From Clostridia bacterium (GTDB lineage: Bacteria > Bacillota > Clostridia > DUPQ01), in assembly GCA_030592355.1 (NCBI GenBank), contig JAUVJE010000089.1:1-9461 (forward strand): a DNA stretch of 9,461 nucleotides, given 5' to 3'. Of the stretch, positions 1 to 6,948 are shown in pieces (position 1 is the stretch's first letter; each line of letters starts with the position of its first letter). The notes under the pieces were generated by a model that ran no database searches, had not been told where the DNA came from, and saw only the letters and a list, made by a program, of their open reading frames with translations. Both the position numbers and the translations under genes were made by a program.

Positions 1-445
1 ATTCATTAATTTTAGACCCGTCATTTATTATGATTGCCCTATTACCGCAACACCCGTTAATCCCGACAATTTCCGGATGATCGGAATCACCGAATATTAT
101 TATCTTCTTCCTCTTTTTATCCAACATTTTGACAAGGTCATGTATATTGTGCACATAGGAACATGTGGCGTCGTGGACAATAAGATTTCCCAAGCGTGCC
201 TTTTCGTATGATACGGGAGGTTCTCCATGAGCGCGAATTATATAGTGCCCGCCCTCAGGAATTTCTTCCGGAGAAGATACTGCTTTTAGTCCTTTTTCTG
301 CCAGCCGTGTCATCACAGACGGATTATGTATTATATCTCCGGTAGCATAAGCAACACCAAATCTACTTAGCACTTCATCTGCAGTTTCAACCGCTTTTGC
401 GACACCAAAGCAAAACCCCGCGCTATGGGTAACTTCAATCTTCAA
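1..445 (-). CDS. ispH: 4-hydroxy-3-methylbut-2-enyl diphosphate reductase (IspH/LytB), N-terminal part, cut by left edge
   Basis: IspH is the last enzyme of the MEP isoprenoid pathway. It is a cytoplasmic [4Fe-4S] enzyme that reduces HMBPP to IPP and DMAPP. The 148 residues visible translate cleanly to the left edge. They carry the expected landmarks: HSAGFCFGV with the first cluster cysteine at residue 12, His40 in DIIHNPS, His73 in RAHGEPP, the second cluster cysteine at 95 in DATCSYV, and His123/Glu125 in HPEIVG. Spacing agrees with the E. coli enzyme (Cys12, His41, His74, Cys96, His124, Glu126 from memory). The start is an inferred TTG at 445, with GGAGG nine bases upstream inside the plsC end, so the genes overlap by 11 nt. 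DATCSYV has Ser where Pro is usual. In many clostridia IspH is fused to ribosomal protein S1; that part would lie outside the window and cannot be judged. Confidence 0.95.
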   Translation of the reverse strand, partial: MKIEVTHSAGFCFGVAKAVETADEVLSRFGVAYATGDIIHNPSVMTRLAEKGLKAVSSPEEIPEGGHYIIRAHGEPPVSYEKARLGNLIVHDATCSYVHNIHDLVKMLDKKRKKIIIFGDSDHPEIVGINGCCGNRAIIINDGSKINE

Positions 446-1046
446 TCTGATAAACCTCCGCCAGGGATTCAATTTTTTTCATAATCTCCTGACTTTTTTC
501 TTTGTATATTTCCCTTGAGTACTTTGTTTTTTTCCTTAACCCAAGATCAAAAGGCTTTCCAATATATACTGTTATCTTCCTGAATAGCTTGATATCCCCC
601 GTGATAAACATTGGTATTATCTGGGCTTCCGACATAGCCGCCAACATTGCAACACCTTTTTTAGCCGGAAGTATCTCGCCGTCCTTTTCCCTCGTCCCCT
701 GTGGGAATATACATATTACCTGTTCATTTTTCAGATGCCTGAGAGCCTTCTTTATACTCCCTATATCGCCCTTGCCCCTTGCAACCGGGAAGACGTCCAT
801 TAAGTTCATAAAGAACCTTGAGACAGGTTTTTCAAACAGTTCTATTTTCCCCATAAAATACAACCAGCGTCCTTTTGAGTAGGTTCCCGCAATGGGTATA
901 TCAACATAACTTCTGTGATTTGGACACAGAATATATGCGCCTTTTTCAGGCAGCTGCTTTTCACCGACAAATTTCACTCTGTAAAGAATATGCAGGAGTA
1001 TCCTGACCGACCACCTTATAAGTAACTGCCCGAGTTTATGCATCAT
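435..1046 (-). CDS. plsC: 1-acyl-sn-glycerol-3-phosphate acyltransferase (PlsC-like)
   Basis: This 203-residue protein matches the PlsC/LPLAT family, which acylates lysophosphatidic acid to phosphatidic acid at the cytoplasmic membrane. The catalytic H-x4-D motif is NHRSYVD (His44, Asp49). The phosphate-binding region is IFPQGTRE (residues 113-120), followed by a conserved IIPMFI block near 145. A hydrophobic, amphipathic N-terminus (about 8-26) could associate with the membrane. Gln116 stands where the family usually has Glu (FPEGTR), a change worth noting although the rest of the motif is intact. The gene starts inside the end of cmk (11-nt overlap, GCGGGA as the likely ribosome binding site) and its end overlaps the ispH start by 11 nt, so translation of the three is probably coupled. 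The family call is firm; the exact acyl acceptor is inferred. Confidence 0.9.
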   Translation of the reverse strand: MMHKLGQLLIRWSVRILLHILYRVKFVGEKQLPEKGAYILCPNHRSYVDIPIAGTYSKGRWLYFMGKIELFEKPVSRFFMNLMDVFPVARGKGDIGSIKKALRHLKNEQVICIFPQGTREKDGEILPAKKGVAMLAAMSEAQIIPMFITGDIKLFRKITVYIGKPFDLGLRKKTKYSREIYKEKSQEIMKKIESLAEVYQIED

Positions 1047-1698
1047 TTATATATCCCGCAATTTCGTCGACCATTTCTTGTATACTTATGTTCGTAGTAT
1101 CTATCAAAATGGCATCCTCCGCCTGTTTGAGGGGAGACATTTTTCTACTGGAATCATTTTCATCTCTAAACTCGATATCCTTGATAATGCTCTCCAAATC
1201 AGCCTCCGTGCTTTTCCCATACAATTCTTTATATCTTCTTTGTGCCCGTATTTCAACAGATGCGACCAAGAAAAACTTATACTTCGCATCCTTTAATACA
1301 TATGTGCCTATATCCCTGCCATCCATCACCACATTATTTTTAGCTGCAATTTTTCTTTGTTGTTCCACCATTTTATGACGAATAGGAGGGAATACCGCCA
1401 CATGGGAAGCTCCAAGCGATACTTCCGGAGTTCTTATCTGACCATTGACATTTTCACCATCAAGATAAATTTCCTGACCGTTTCCAGTAAACCGCACATC
1501 AATATCAATAGTTTCAATCATCTTTTCAAGAGCAATGCCATCCTGTGTATCAATGCCTCTTTTGATTGCTGCTAAAGCAACTGTTCTGTACATGGCTCCG
1601 GTATCAAGATATATTGCATCAAACATCGCTGAAAGTTGTTTTGCCGCTGTGCTTTTACCTGCCCCGGCCGGTCCGTCTATCGCTACTGAAAAAACCAT
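1036..1698 (-). CDS. cmk: cytidylate kinase
   Basis: This kinase phosphorylates CMP and dCMP with ATP to the diphosphates in the cytoplasm, feeding RNA, DNA and CDP-lipid synthesis. At 220 residues it has the normal bacterial Cmk length. The P-loop is GPAGAGKST at 9-17, followed by LDTGAMYRT for nucleotide binding, DGRDIGTYV with the conserved Arg-Asp, a RRYKEL segment and RDENDSSRKMSPL in the lid and C-terminal region, ending in the usual LIDTTN strand. The ATG at 1698 is preceded by AGGAGG at ideal spacing. It lies 9 nt after the hutP-like gene and overlaps plsC by 11 nt, so it belongs to the same operon. Its neighbour plsC makes phosphatidic acid, which is then activated with CTP, so the pairing is metabolically sensible. 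Confidence 0.96.
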   Translation of the reverse strand: MVFSVAIDGPAGAGKSTAAKQLSAMFDAIYLDTGAMYRTVALAAIKRGIDTQDGIALEKMIETIDIDVRFTGNGQEIYLDGENVNGQIRTPEVSLGASHVAVFPPIRHKMVEQQRKIAAKNNVVMDGRDIGTYVLKDAKYKFFLVASVEIRAQRRYKELYGKSTEADLESIIKDIEFRDENDSSRKMSPLKQAEDAILIDTTNISIQEMVDEIAGYINDA

Positions 1699-1707
1699 AA
1701 TACCCTC

Positions 1708-2127
1708 CTATAAAACGCGGTGGCCAAGACCCATTGCCACCTCGTTTAAATGCAGTAATCCTATCCCTGCAAAAATACACACACTAACATGATCGCCGCT
1801 TCGGGCAATACCGACTTTACCACCGATATTACAGCCTATGGCTTTGGGCATTATTTGGTTGAAAGCTTCTCTTGTTGCCCCTGCAACTGCACCTTCTTCA
1901 AGCAGACATCCCTTTATTACTTTTTCTCTTTTGGATGCAACTATGGCACTTTCAACTATTTTCATCAGCGATGATATGTATTCGCCGCCAAAATCAACTG
2001 CGACACATTGAATTTCAACCTTAGCAAATTTCTCTTTTAATAATTTTTCTTCATTTCTCGATTCCGAAAGGCACATTCTGGCTGCGGCTTTTGCCGTTTG
2101 CCTGCTTCCCATACTCCATTTGTCCAT
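1708..2127 (-). CDS. HutP-family RNA-binding antiterminator protein
   Basis: The 139-residue product resembles HutP, the histidine- and Mg-dependent RNA-binding antiterminator of the Bacillus histidine utilisation operon. The diagnostic regions are EEGAVAGATREAF (77-89), CNIGGKVGIARSGDHVSV (99-116) and the C-terminal GIGLLHLNEVAMGLGHR (121-137). The ATG at 2127 has GGGAG six bases upstream. The gene is first in the operon and only 9 nt before cmk; no hut catabolic genes are nearby. The region that in B. subtilis HutP supplies His73 and His77 for metal binding (from memory) reads KREKVIKGCLLEEG here, with no His; the only histidines are 113, 126 and 136. Either metal binding differs, or this clostridial branch has another ligand or target. 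Family membership is solid; a role in controlling this operon or a distant hut operon is inference. Confidence 0.88.
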   Translation of the reverse strand: MDKWSMGSRQTAKAAARMCLSESRNEEKLLKEKFAKVEIQCVAVDFGGEYISSLMKIVESAIVASKREKVIKGCLLEEGAVAGATREAFNQIMPKAIGCNIGGKVGIARSGDHVSVCIFAGIGLLHLNEVAMGLGHRVL

Positions 2128-2154
2128 TATATACTCCCAAAATGTATTATAGTC

Positions 2155-2183
2155 ATTATATAAAATTGCTCTTACTTTGACAA
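2155..2183 (-). promoter_or_regulatory. sigma-A-type promoter of the hutP-cmk-plsC-ispH operon
   Basis: Read on the minus strand there is TTGTCA (2178-2183), a 17-base spacer, and a perfect TATAAT (2155-2160). Transcription would start near 2148, leaving a leader of only about 20 bases before the ATG at 2127. That leaves little room for an antiterminator hairpin in front of this operon. A second TATAAT-like hexamer lies at 2146-2151 but has no matching -35. Confidence 0.75.
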
Positions 2184-2251
2184 TACGTGTAATCCCAAAT
2201 ATTAAACCTTCTTAAAATACTTTGTTCAGTATAGCCTTTAAGTATTGATAA

Positions 2252-2264
2252 CCGGATATACCGG
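2252..2264. repeat. CCGG-type inverted repeat in the divergent promoter region
   Basis: CCGGATATACCGG is two CCGG arms around an ATATA centre, G+C-rich in an otherwise A+T-rich intergenic region. It lies between the hutP promoter and the candidate promoter of the plus-strand glycosidase gene, just upstream of the latter's -35. That position suits a regulator binding site. There is no adjacent T-run, so it is not a terminator. No particular regulator can be named. Confidence 0.35.
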
Positions 2265-2269
2265 CAGGG

Positions 2270-2297
2270 TTTACTAATTTACTTTTTTTGCTACAAT
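2270..2297 (+). promoter_or_regulatory. candidate promoter of the GH42-like gene
   Basis: TTTACT (2270-2275) and TACAAT (2292-2297) are separated by 16 bases, a fair match to a sigma-A promoter. Transcription would start around 2304, giving a leader of about 14 bases that still contains the GGGGTG ribosome binding site. The weak hexamers suggest a modest or activated promoter. This is inferred from spacing only. Confidence 0.4.
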
Positions 2298-2317
2298 ACA
2301 ACTATGCGGGGTGTAAA

Positions 2318-4444
2318 ATGATTAAACTATTAAAATCCGAAGTCAGGCTGCATAATGGACGACCAACCATTTTTATAAATGCTGAACAGTATTCACCTAT
2401 TATTTATGCTCTGACAGACTGCCCCGGTGGCAGGCTTTCGTTCGAAGAAATTCCCGGAAGGAGCGTCCGTGGATTCGCAGATATGGGTTTTAAGCTTTTT
2501 CAATTGGATATATGGCTTGATGACATGTGGAACGAAGACGGGACATTTGACATATCCATTGCCAGAAAACAAATAAAAGGCATTATAAACAAATGTCCTG
2601 AAGCAAAAATTTTTCTAAGGTACCACACAACCCCTCCCAAATGGTGGAATAATAAAAACCCGGATGAACTGGTTGATTTCGCCGATAAGCCGGTTAGCCC
2701 GGAAAAAGCGCTCCCAGGGTTCCAACGTTACCTGATACAGGACCTCGATACTGTTCCCCGTCACAGTTTTGCATCAAAAAAGTGGATGGACGACTCCACA
2801 AGAATGCTCAAACTTTTTTTGTCACAACTCAGCAATAGTGAAGAAGGTGCTTTTCTTGCCGGCCTTCAGCCGGCCACAGGGGTATATGGCGAACATCATT
2901 ACTGGGCTTTTATGAAACATGAACCTGATACCGGGCTTAGGATGACCGAAGCTTTCAGAAATTATATAAAAAATAAATACAAAACCACAGATGTATTAAA
3001 AAAAGCTTGGGGAAATCAAGAAGCAGACTTAAAAACTGCCTGTGTTCCGGGAATGAATGCCCGTCTTGGCAATTCAGATGGAATCTTCAGAAATCCTGTA
3101 TCAGAAAGAAACATTATCGATTATTACGATTGCCAGCATAATCTGGTTGCTGACAGCGTAGTCCATTTTTGTAAAGTAATAAAAGAAAACTGGCCGTCGC
3201 CGATAATAACAGGTGCATTTTACGGTTATTATATTTCCGTTTTCGGGCGCTCAGCAGCCGGTGGTCATCTCAGTGAACAAAAAGTACTCAGCAGTCCATA
3301 CATAGACTGTCTCTGCGGCCCACAGGGATATGATAAAAATCTAAGAAATCTGGGAGCTTCAGGTTCCAGCCGCGGAATGCTTGAATCTTCAATGCTTCAT
3401 AAAAAGCTTTGGCTTGATGAAATGGATCAGCCTGCACATACAGGAAGCGTTATGGCGGGCATGCCTGTCTATCCCAAATATGAATCCCTACAAATACTTA
3501 GACGCAACTCTATATTCCCCATAGCAAACGGCGCCGGTTTATGGTATTACGACTTTGGTCCGCACAATTACTCGGGGTGGTGGCTGGATTCAGCTTACGA
3601 AGAGGAAATACAAAAGATAAAGCGTATTATAGATTTTCAAATGCAAACGCCCTATCATAATCCTGCAGAAGTATTGTTGGTTTTTGATACAGAAGTATTT
3701 AAGTATACTGCAATAAATTCTAAATTAGACCCAATTACAGACGCAGCATGTATAAATCTGTCTTATCCCATGGCACTGCGCAGCGGAGCTGCAATCGATA
3801 CAATATATCTCAGTGATATTAAACGAATTAATCCGGATCAATATAAATGTATTATTTTTATGAATTCTTTTATCCTGGACGCAGAACAGAAAAAATTTAT
3901 AAAAGGCACTCTTTGTAAAAACAACCGTCATATCGTTTGGTTTTATGCACCGGGCTATATTGACGACGAAAACGCCTCCATTGATAACATCAGCGATGTC
4001 ACCGGCTTGAATATTGAAAGAATCTCTGTTAATGGGGTTCCCGGCATAAAATACGGCAGAATTTCCTATGATTTGCATCCGGTATACGAGCGACTCTATA
4101 AGACGCCATCAGATTATCCAAAGCTTGATTTATTTATTAGTAAAGGAAGTGATGGACCTGCTTTGGTCTGTCGTGAAGAATCATCGCATACAATTTGGTT
4201 TTCGCCAATTCCATTTACCTCATATGAAGTATTTTCACATATTTTTGCAAAAGCAGGCGTTCATTTATATTGCGACTCAGGTGATTCCATTGCCGCTGGC
4301 TCCGGACTTTTGTCAATTCATACTGAAAAAGGAGGTCCCCGGGCCATTTTACTCCCCAACGGTAAAAAAATTGAAACAAAAACCAATCCGGCCGAGACTA
4401 TTCTTATCAACTACAACACCGGTGAGATTCTCCTACGGGGCTGA
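2318..4444 (+). CDS. GH42-like clan GH-A glycoside hydrolase (probable beta-glycosidase, substrate unknown)
   Basis: I place the start at the ATG at 2318 (708 residues), behind a GGGGTG ribosome binding site, rather than at the TTG at 2288, whose codons would overlap the promoter. The N-terminal two thirds looks like a clan GH-A TIM barrel of the GH42 beta-galactosidase type. Signs are GFKLFQLDIWLDDMW (57-71), RYHTTPPKWW (101-110), a GVYGEHHYW segment with Glu192 as candidate acid/base, ITGAFYGYY near 297-305, and KLWLDEMDQP with Glu368 as candidate nucleophile. Residues around 418-436 form a Trp-rich segment (LWYYDFGP, GWWLDS) typical of a sugar pocket. From about 455 on, AEVLLVFD and CIIFMNSF resemble the Rossmann-like trimerisation domain of GH42 proteins. 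No signal peptide is visible, so it should be cytoplasmic. It is the only plus-strand gene in the window. The clan is fairly sure, the exact family is not, and the two catalytic residues are proposed by analogy. Confidence 0.72.
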   Translation: MIKLLKSEVRLHNGRPTIFINAEQYSPIIYALTDCPGGRLSFEEIPGRSVRGFADMGFKLFQLDIWLDDMWNEDGTFDISIARKQIKGIINKCPEAKIFLRYHTTPPKWWNNKNPDELVDFADKPVSPEKALPGFQRYLIQDLDTVPRHSFASKKWMDDSTRMLKLFLSQLSNSEEGAFLAGLQPATGVYGEHHYWAFMKHEPDTGLRMTEAFRNYIKNKYKTTDVLKKAWGNQEADLKTACVPGMNARLGNSDGIFRNPVSERNIIDYYDCQHNLVADSVVHFCKVIKENWPSPIITGAFYGYYISVFGRSAAGGHLSEQKVLSSPYIDCLCGPQGYDKNLRNLGASGSSRGMLESSMLHKKLWLDEMDQPAHTGSVMAGMPVYPKYESLQILRRNSIFPIANGAGLWYYDFGPHNYSGWWLDSAYEEEIQKIKRIIDFQMQTPYHNPAEVLLVFDTEVFKYTAINSKLDPITDAACINLSYPMALRSGAAIDTIYLSDIKRINPDQYKCIIFMNSFILDAEQKKFIKGTLCKNNRHIVWFYAPGYIDDENASIDNISDVTGLNIERISVNGVPGIKYGRISYDLHPVYERLYKTPSDYPKLDLFISKGSDGPALVCREESSHTIWFSPIPFTSYEVFSHIFAKAGVHLYCDSGDSIAAGSGLLSIHTEKGGPRAILLPNGKKIETKTNPAETILINYNTGEILLRG

Positions 4445-4555
4445 TAACCAATATATCCAGTGACTGTTCCAGTAAGTTTATCATCCGGCGGATTATTGAC
4501 CCGTTACATCAATTTAACTAAAGTCTCTTTACCTATCGTATGTCTCCGAAGCTAT

Positions 4556-6832
4556 CTATACTTTTCTCATTCCCACTAATCCTCTGCAACTGGCTGCATC
4601 CTTATCAAGCCCAGATATATCCATACGGAGGATATAGTCGCACATTATATTAGGTTTTTCAATTTTAATGGGAAATTCTATCCAAGGGCCCCATACTGAA
4701 AGGCGTTTCAAATCCGCCCTCACAAACGAAACCGGTTTTTCGCCTCCCCCGGGTTGTATTTCGTCCAATGTTATTCGGTTGAAATCAGTTCCTGAAGCAC
4801 TTTCTATAAAGTCAAGCGAAACATAATATGTTCCCTTTCCATTTTTCTTCAGATATTTTGTGATATCGAATTTCAACACTCCGCATCCACTTTTATTGAA
4901 AATTCCTTTGTCCCATTCGCCTATCGGATAGACTGTTTCCGGGGTATCTCCGATTTGAACATTGGTTTCATCAAAATATCTCTTGAATCCATCCAGCACC
5001 CTATAAAAAATCATCGAAGTATCAACAACTCTTCTCATCGGCACAGTACCGTTCATTGTTAAATATTCCGACCAGCCAATTATGGATTTTCTCATGATAA
5101 CAGCTGATTTTTTCAATTCTTTATAATATCTTATTAGCTTTTCAGTTGAAATGCTCTTTTTATCAATTTCTTTAATAAAACCGGTTATGCATTTGTATGC
5201 TTTCAAGCCTGCAATGACGCATTTTGCTTCGTAAACAAGGTCCCTTTCTTCGATTTTACGGGCAATTGCAAGTGCTTTTTTGGCATTCCTGATTAATTTG
5301 TCCGGTTTTTGAATTTCTACTAATTCAGCCATCTCGTATCTATGATCCTGTAGCTCTACCCTACCTCTTAATATTAACGAAAAATTGTATGTGAGTCTTA
5401 ACATAAGCTTGCTTTCGGCAAGTTGCCAGGCCGGTCTTTCCATTAACTTAGTGAATTTCACAAATTCCGATTCTGGTATATTATTTAAATGAGCATATGC
5501 AGCGGTAAAGTCATTAGTTTTTCTACCCTTTGGATTCCAAAGCCACTCCGCAAAAGCCATAAGGTTGAATTCGTGATACCTGTTGGATGGAACTGCATAG
5601 CCTATTACTCTATGAAGCCCCGCTTTAACGAATTCATCACATCTGTATTTAATAAATGCAGGTGCAGTCCATGGGAAAACAGTTCTCCAGGAATGCGTTA
5701 TCTGCGGATAGACGCCAAGTTTTCCATTTTTTTGTATAAATTTACGAAGCACGGGAAGAATCATGGGATATTTCCCCGAATCGTAGGTTCTGCCCCCATC
5801 ATAATATGTAAGTGATACATCAGCAGGCAACATGGCAGCTATTTCCTTTGTGACGGCAAAACTTCCCTGGGAAAGCATGATGCCCAAACCGATTTTGGGA
5901 TATTCATTTTTTAACCTTGTGTATGCCCTAAGAAGGCACGCAGTTTCTAATTGATATGGTTCATCTCCTTTACATATGTCGCAATGACAAGGTGTTGCTT
6001 CTTCTGACAGCCATATCAGAATCTTTCCAACACTTTTATTTTCAGCAATACCCCGAAACCAATCCAAAATCATATCCTCGGTAGCCTGTTTGCTCATGCA
6101 TAATCCGGGGAAATAGTCGCTTCTTCCCTCTCTTTCAGGAGATGGAACATTAAGAACATCACTTCGTTTTTCAAGAAAACCGCGTTTTGATATCTGCTCA
6201 AGGTGAGGAATGGTTGCCATTATATCTACGCCGTATGCAGCAGCCTCGCGGTACAGCCTTTCATTGTGCACTACCGTCGGGTTACCCTTTTTGTCTGCCG
6301 AAACCAGAACTTTTCCGTCAATAGCATTGAGCTTGTATTGGAATGTCCAATGAAGATCACAGTTGGAATTCCCTCCCCATTGGCCTCTATAAGGTATTTC
6401 AGGCCAGTCGGTGATAAAAAGAACGGGGATATAGGCTTTCAGGCCGTTCCTGACAACCGCCTGCGATAACGTTACGGCAGCATATAATAAACCAACATCT
6501 GTGAATGCGGTTATTTCAATTGCGTTGTATATACCTTTATTAGATATTGATTTAATAGAATAAGCTTGATCTCTGTTTTTTACATTTTTCAATATCTTAT
6601 ATTCGGCTTTATCACGGTCTTTGTTTATAAATCTAAGGGTGATAATGAAATCAGGGCAAATCTGACCCGGATTGGCAAAACGTCCTAATATGCGAGAAGC
6701 TGTTTTCAAAGGCGGTGTCTTCTCTCCCGGCATTTCAATTTTTATTCTGGAAGCTTCATATGTTATGCCTTTTGAAACTTTAATGTTTCTCGGCAGCGGT
6801 ATAATTCTTTTTATAATATCCTTATTCTGCAT
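4556..6832 (-). CDS. GH20-like glycoside hydrolase with Cys-rich motif, uncharacterised
   Basis: The 758-residue product starts at an ATG behind GGGGGGA, with no signal peptide. Residues about 8-140 match the alpha/beta domain found before GH20, GH67 and related barrels: IIPLPRNIKV at the start and GLLYAAVTLSQAVV at 114-127, leading into ITDWPEIPYRGQW (140-152). The barrel follows. At 270-289 KILIWLSEEATPCHCDICKG sits where GH20 hexosaminidases have the strand with the catalytic Asp-Glu pair. Here the pair reads Glu277-Glu278 and is followed by Cys282, His283, Cys284 and Cys287, a possible metal or structural site. Roughly 440-620 is helical, and the last 120 residues look beta-rich, like an accessory sandwich domain. 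It converges with the GH42-like gene across 111 bases. A beta-N-acetylhexosaminidase or another retaining exo-glycosidase is possible, but the activity is unproven. Confidence 0.7.
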   Translation of the reverse strand: MQNKDIIKRIIPLPRNIKVSKGITYEASRIKIEMPGEKTPPLKTASRILGRFANPGQICPDFIITLRFINKDRDKAEYKILKNVKNRDQAYSIKSISNKGIYNAIEITAFTDVGLLYAAVTLSQAVVRNGLKAYIPVLFITDWPEIPYRGQWGGNSNCDLHWTFQYKLNAIDGKVLVSADKKGNPTVVHNERLYREAAAYGVDIMATIPHLEQISKRGFLEKRSDVLNVPSPEREGRSDYFPGLCMSKQATEDMILDWFRGIAENKSVGKILIWLSEEATPCHCDICKGDEPYQLETACLLRAYTRLKNEYPKIGLGIMLSQGSFAVTKEIAAMLPADVSLTYYDGGRTYDSGKYPMILPVLRKFIQKNGKLGVYPQITHSWRTVFPWTAPAFIKYRCDEFVKAGLHRVIGYAVPSNRYHEFNLMAFAEWLWNPKGRKTNDFTAAYAHLNNIPESEFVKFTKLMERPAWQLAESKLMLRLTYNFSLILRGRVELQDHRYEMAELVEIQKPDKLIRNAKKALAIARKIEERDLVYEAKCVIAGLKAYKCITGFIKEIDKKSISTEKLIRYYKELKKSAVIMRKSIIGWSEYLTMNGTVPMRRVVDTSMIFYRVLDGFKRYFDETNVQIGDTPETVYPIGEWDKGIFNKSGCGVLKFDITKYLKKNGKGTYYVSLDFIESASGTDFNRITLDEIQPGGGEKPVSFVRADLKRLSVWGPWIEFPIKIEKPNIMCDYILRMDISGLDKDAASCRGLVGMRKV

Positions 6833-6858
6833 ATTTCCCCCCAGAAAGTAAGCTTTGT

Positions 6859-6864
6859 ATTATA
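6859..6864 (-). promoter_or_regulatory. -10 element upstream of the GH20-like gene
   Basis: The minus strand has a perfect TATAAT about 27 bases before the ATG at 6832. The -35 is poor (TTTAGT at 16 bases). An 8-base palindrome TAGTACTA (6877-6884) overlaps the -35/spacer region and could be an operator half or full site. A promoter that depends on an activator, or is weak, would fit. Confidence 0.45.
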
Positions 6865-6900
6865 ATATCACACCAATAGTACTAAATAATATATTTACAG

Positions 6901-6930
6901 CAAAAACACCACGGTGTTTTGCCGTGGCGC
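6901..6930 (-). terminator. Rho-independent terminator of the padR-membrane protein operon
   Basis: On the minus strand an eight-base-pair stem (CGCCACGG pairing with CCGTGGTG, one G-U wobble) encloses a seven-base loop and is followed by TTTTT. It begins about 20 bases after the stop codon at 6949. The wobble pairs only in minus-strand RNA (it is A-C on the other strand), which confirms the direction. It also insulates the GH20-like gene from the operon above. Confidence 0.88.
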
Positions 6931-6948
6931 TTCTTCGTTTATACTATT

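Noticed and set aside
502..882. Open frame of 126 codons on the plus strand across plsC
   Set aside because: It is antisense to a gene with clear catalytic motifs and shows no start signals or family resemblance.
2246..2261. Sequence resembling a catabolite repression (cre) site near TTGATAACCGG
   Set aside because: It departs from the cre consensus at the central CG and in the right half, so it is not a supportable match.
3725..4078. Open frame of 117 codons on the minus strand inside the GH42-like gene
   Set aside because: It lies wholly within a well-supported gene, has no clear ribosome binding site, and its translation resembles no family.
4068..4463. Open frame of 131 codons on the plus strand overlapping the end of the GH42-like gene
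   Set aside because: It is a shifted frame of the same DNA with low-complexity, Ile/Tyr/Phe-rich translation; the real frame continues to its own stop at 4444 without a break, so it is not a frameshifted extension.
4483..4493. ATCCGGCGGAT palindrome between the convergent glycosidase genes, considered as a bidirectional terminator
   Set aside because: The hairpin would have about four base pairs with a three-base loop, a mismatch beyond, and no T-run on either strand.
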